A DNA stretch of 45,845 bases from NCBI GenBank assembly GCA_938028465.1, contig CALJAA010000024.1:1-45845 (forward strand), read 5' to 3'. The position numbers and the translations under genes were made by a program. Below are positions 44,542-45,845 of this stretch, in pieces. The notes under the pieces were generated by a model. The model was not told the origin of the DNA, did no database searches, and worked only from the letters and a program-made list of their open reading frames with translations. This DNA is from an uncultured Granulosicoccaceae bacterium (GTDB lineage Bacteria > Pseudomonadota > Gammaproteobacteria > Granulosicoccales > Granulosicoccaceae). Within the stretch, counting starts at the first letter, position 1; every line of letters starts with the position of its first letter.

Positions 44542-45192
44542 ATGCAAAAACTAATTAAGCGAACACTTTCAGCCTGGTTGGCAATTGTGTTGGCCATCAC
44601 ACAAATCGGTTTCAGCCCAGCAATGGCGCAAACCACGCCCGATATCCAATCACCGATTATCGAGATTGAAGCTGTGTTCGAAGCAGACGCAGGAACCACA
44701 CAGGTATTCACAGCCCTAGTGGCCGATGACCGTCTGTTGAAAGATGTCACGTTATATCATCGTCGGGCTGGCCGTCAGGCTTTCGAACGCGCCGCAATGT
44801 TGCCTCGTGGCATCACTGGCTACTACAGTGTTGAATTAGCAACCGATCCTAACGATCTACGCACGATTGAATATTATGTTCAGGCACGTGATGAAGGTGG
44901 CAATCGTTCAATCAGCGGCTTTGCATTCGACCCCTACCAGCGCGAGATCATTGCTAACAACACAGCAGATCAACCGGCTGTTGAACTCACCACCCCAACT
45001 GAACCTGTTGCAAAAGCCGCAGTCACACCAATAACAGTAGAAGTAACGCCTGAAAAAAAATCGAGTAACACTAAGTGGTGGGCCATCGGTTTGGCTTTGG
45101 TTGTCACAGCAGTAGTAGCGTCAAGTAGTGGCGGTTCGAGTAACGACCCTGACCGCACCGATCTAACAATTAATTTACCGTTGCCGCAATGA
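44542..45192 (+). CDS. Secreted protein with Ig-like domain and C-terminal membrane segment
   Basis: A 216-aa exported protein. From ATG 44542 the signal peptide is MQKLIKRTLSAWLAIVLAIT plus a further hydrophobic part ending PAMA-QTT; an ATG at 44521 would lengthen it by seven residues. The mature part (about 35-130) looks like a fibronectin/Ig-like fold: FTALVADDRLLKDVTLYHRR, GYYSVELATDPNDLRTIEYY, VQARDEGGNRSISG. A Thr/Pro/Val-rich linker and a C-terminal membrane helix (WWAIGLALVVTAVVASSSGG) follow. The stop overlaps the next start (ATGA), so it pairs with the lipoprotein gene. I do not recognise the family. Confidence 0.72.
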   Translation: MQKLIKRTLSAWLAIVLAITQIGFSPAMAQTTPDIQSPIIEIEAVFEADAGTTQVFTALVADDRLLKDVTLYHRRAGRQAFERAAMLPRGITGYYSVELATDPNDLRTIEYYVQARDEGGNRSISGFAFDPYQREIIANNTADQPAVELTTPTEPVAKAAVTPITVEVTPEKKSSNTKWWAIGLALVVTAVVASSSGGSSNDPDRTDLTINLPLPQ

Positions 45193-45845
45193 TGATGTCA
45201 CTAAATAATTATTATCGCAGTAGCCTACTCGGCTCACTTTTAGTATTGATGGGCTGCAGCCAATCAAACGATCCTGCACCAGCTGGACTCAACTTAACTA
45301 CACCAGAATTTCTGACAAAAAGCCTTCGAATCGATACAGATCAATTGCGCCCGGTGGTAACCCTATCTGACGGACAGACAATCAATATGTTTACGTCCCC
45401 CGATGGTGGCTGGACCGGGTCAACAACAGTGGTTTCCAACCAGACTTATTCAATCGATATTAGTTGGGTGGAGCGCTACGAAGGTACAGATTTACCCCTA
45501 GCCAAACTCAAGCAAGAATTTAGTGTCGGTACTGATGCTCATGTACTTAACATCGTACAAAGCAGCTACAACACTGAAATCGACAATGACAATGACGGCA
45601 TAAGTAATCTAGAAGAGCGCGAAAACCTAAGCGACCCTTATACAGCGGAAGCGCCTAACGACACCGGAACAACTGGTACGACGACTGGCACAACAACTGG
45701 CACAACGACTGGCACAACGACTGGCACGACGACTGGCACGACGACTGGCACGACGACTGGCACGACGACTGGCACGACGACTGGCACGACGACTGGCACG
45801 ACGACTGGCACGACGACTGGCACGACGACTGGCACGACGACTGGT
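45189..45845 (+). CDS. Lipoprotein with calcium-binding-type motif and TTTG repeats, 3' end missing
   Basis: The frame from ATG 45189 (overlapping the previous stop as ATGA) stays open to the window end, 219 codons. It begins with a lipoprotein signal ending LVLMGC (Cys23). A beta-rich part follows with GWTGSTTVVSNQTYSIDISW. DNDNDGISNLEERENLSDPYT matches thrombospondin-type-3 or EF-hand-like DxDxDG calcium-binding repeats (shown here as the block from codon 133). From codon 164 the protein is a low-complexity Thr/Gly repeat (TTTG) of unknown final length. The reading direction is certain: the minus strand of the repeat is a shadow. It is probably exposed at the cell surface. Confidence 0.75.
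   Translation, partial: MMMSLNNYYRSSLLGSLLVLMGCSQSNDPAPAGLNLTTPEFLTKSLRIDTDQLRPVVTLSDGQTINMFTSPDGGWTGSTTVVSNQTYSIDISWVERYEGTDLPLAKLKQEFSVGTDAHVLNIVQSSYNTEIDNDNDGISNLEERENLSDPYTAEAPNDTGTTGTTTGTTTGTTTGTTTGTTTGTTTGTTTGTTTGTTTGTTTGTTTGTTTGTTTGTTTG
45678..45845. repeat. 12-bp tandem repeat (14 copies seen), coding for TTTG
   Basis: Fourteen consecutive units of the form ACN-ACN-ACT-GGY, mostly ACGACGACTGGC, run to the right edge; a partial unit precedes at 45663-45677. The early copies differ only at silent third positions (ACA for ACG), while the later copies are identical, which suggests recent expansion or homogenisation. Copy number changes would alter protein length in steps of four residues without a frameshift. 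Confidence 0.93.

Noticed and set aside
45638..45835. A minus-strand open frame of PVVV repeats
   Set aside because: It is the reverse complement of the 12-bp coding repeat and has no start context or domain; the plus-strand lipoprotein frame has a signal peptide and runs through it.
45678..45845. A possible CRISPR array
   Set aside because: The 12-bp units are contiguous with no spacers and stay in one reading frame.

Overview
The window is chromosomal DNA of a gammaproteobacterium outside the Enterobacterales; I cannot name the genus. The evidence is the recJ-prfB neighbourhood with an RpfE-type gene next to recJ (as in Xanthomonas and Pseudomonas), EttA, a DusC-type dihydrouridine synthase, a SbmA-type transporter, a LiuR-type regulator and a GlyGly-CTERM-like protein. 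Coding density is high. I see no tRNA, rRNA, insertion sequence, phage gene or CRISPR array.

Layout. 1-2905 (minus): RpfE-like gene, recJ and the first codons of prfB, including its programmed +1 frameshift site. 3028-5627 (plus): a TVP38/DedA-type membrane protein overlapping a MerA-like flavin disulfide reductase, then a small GFA-type zinc protein. 5669-5778: two near-identical 28-bp palindromic repeats plus a half copy. 5778-8282 (minus): a PAS-GGDEF-EAL protein with a good sigma-70 promoter. 8433-16285: an acyl-CoA catabolic locus. The fused isobutyryl-CoA mutase icmF reads left; the MerR regulator liuR, a thiolase, an acyl-CoA dehydrogenase, a kappa-class-GST-like protein, a small membrane protein and a LiuC-like hydratase read right. 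One 22-bp dyad between icmF and liuR carries both -35 boxes. Together these genes could turn isobutyryl-CoA (from valine) into butyryl-CoA and on to acetyl-CoA, but the 3-hydroxyacyl-CoA dehydrogenase is not in the window.

16315-24205: mixed housekeeping and unknown genes (Mo-cofactor protein, DUF1697, flavodoxin-like, a Cys-rich secreted protein, argE with a HAD phosphatase), then a minus-strand pair: an M48-TPR lipoprotein protease and a secreted esterase that appears to start at AUU on the protease stop codon. 24456-31509: DUF6279 lipoprotein, dusC, CvfB-like RNA-binding protein, RbgA/YlqF GTPase, MFS transporter, small lipoprotein, FKBP isomerase, a bidirectional terminator and upp. 31541-39143: ettA, sbmA-like, gamma-carbonic-anhydrase-like (with a 13-bp-arm hairpin inside its coding sequence), a HAMP-only membrane protein, a tandem glutaredoxin-like protein, a lipase-like hydrolase, an EamA transporter and alkB. 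39214-45845: a 91-aa unknown protein and glmS, degenerate repeats, an amidohydrolase-MFS pair, and at the right edge a secreted protein overlapping a lipoprotein gene that runs into a 12-bp tandem repeat and off the window.

All functional calls come from reading motifs by eye; no database search was run. Where an upstream near-cognate start gave no signal peptide or no ribosome binding site, I moved the start to the better-supported codon and said so.
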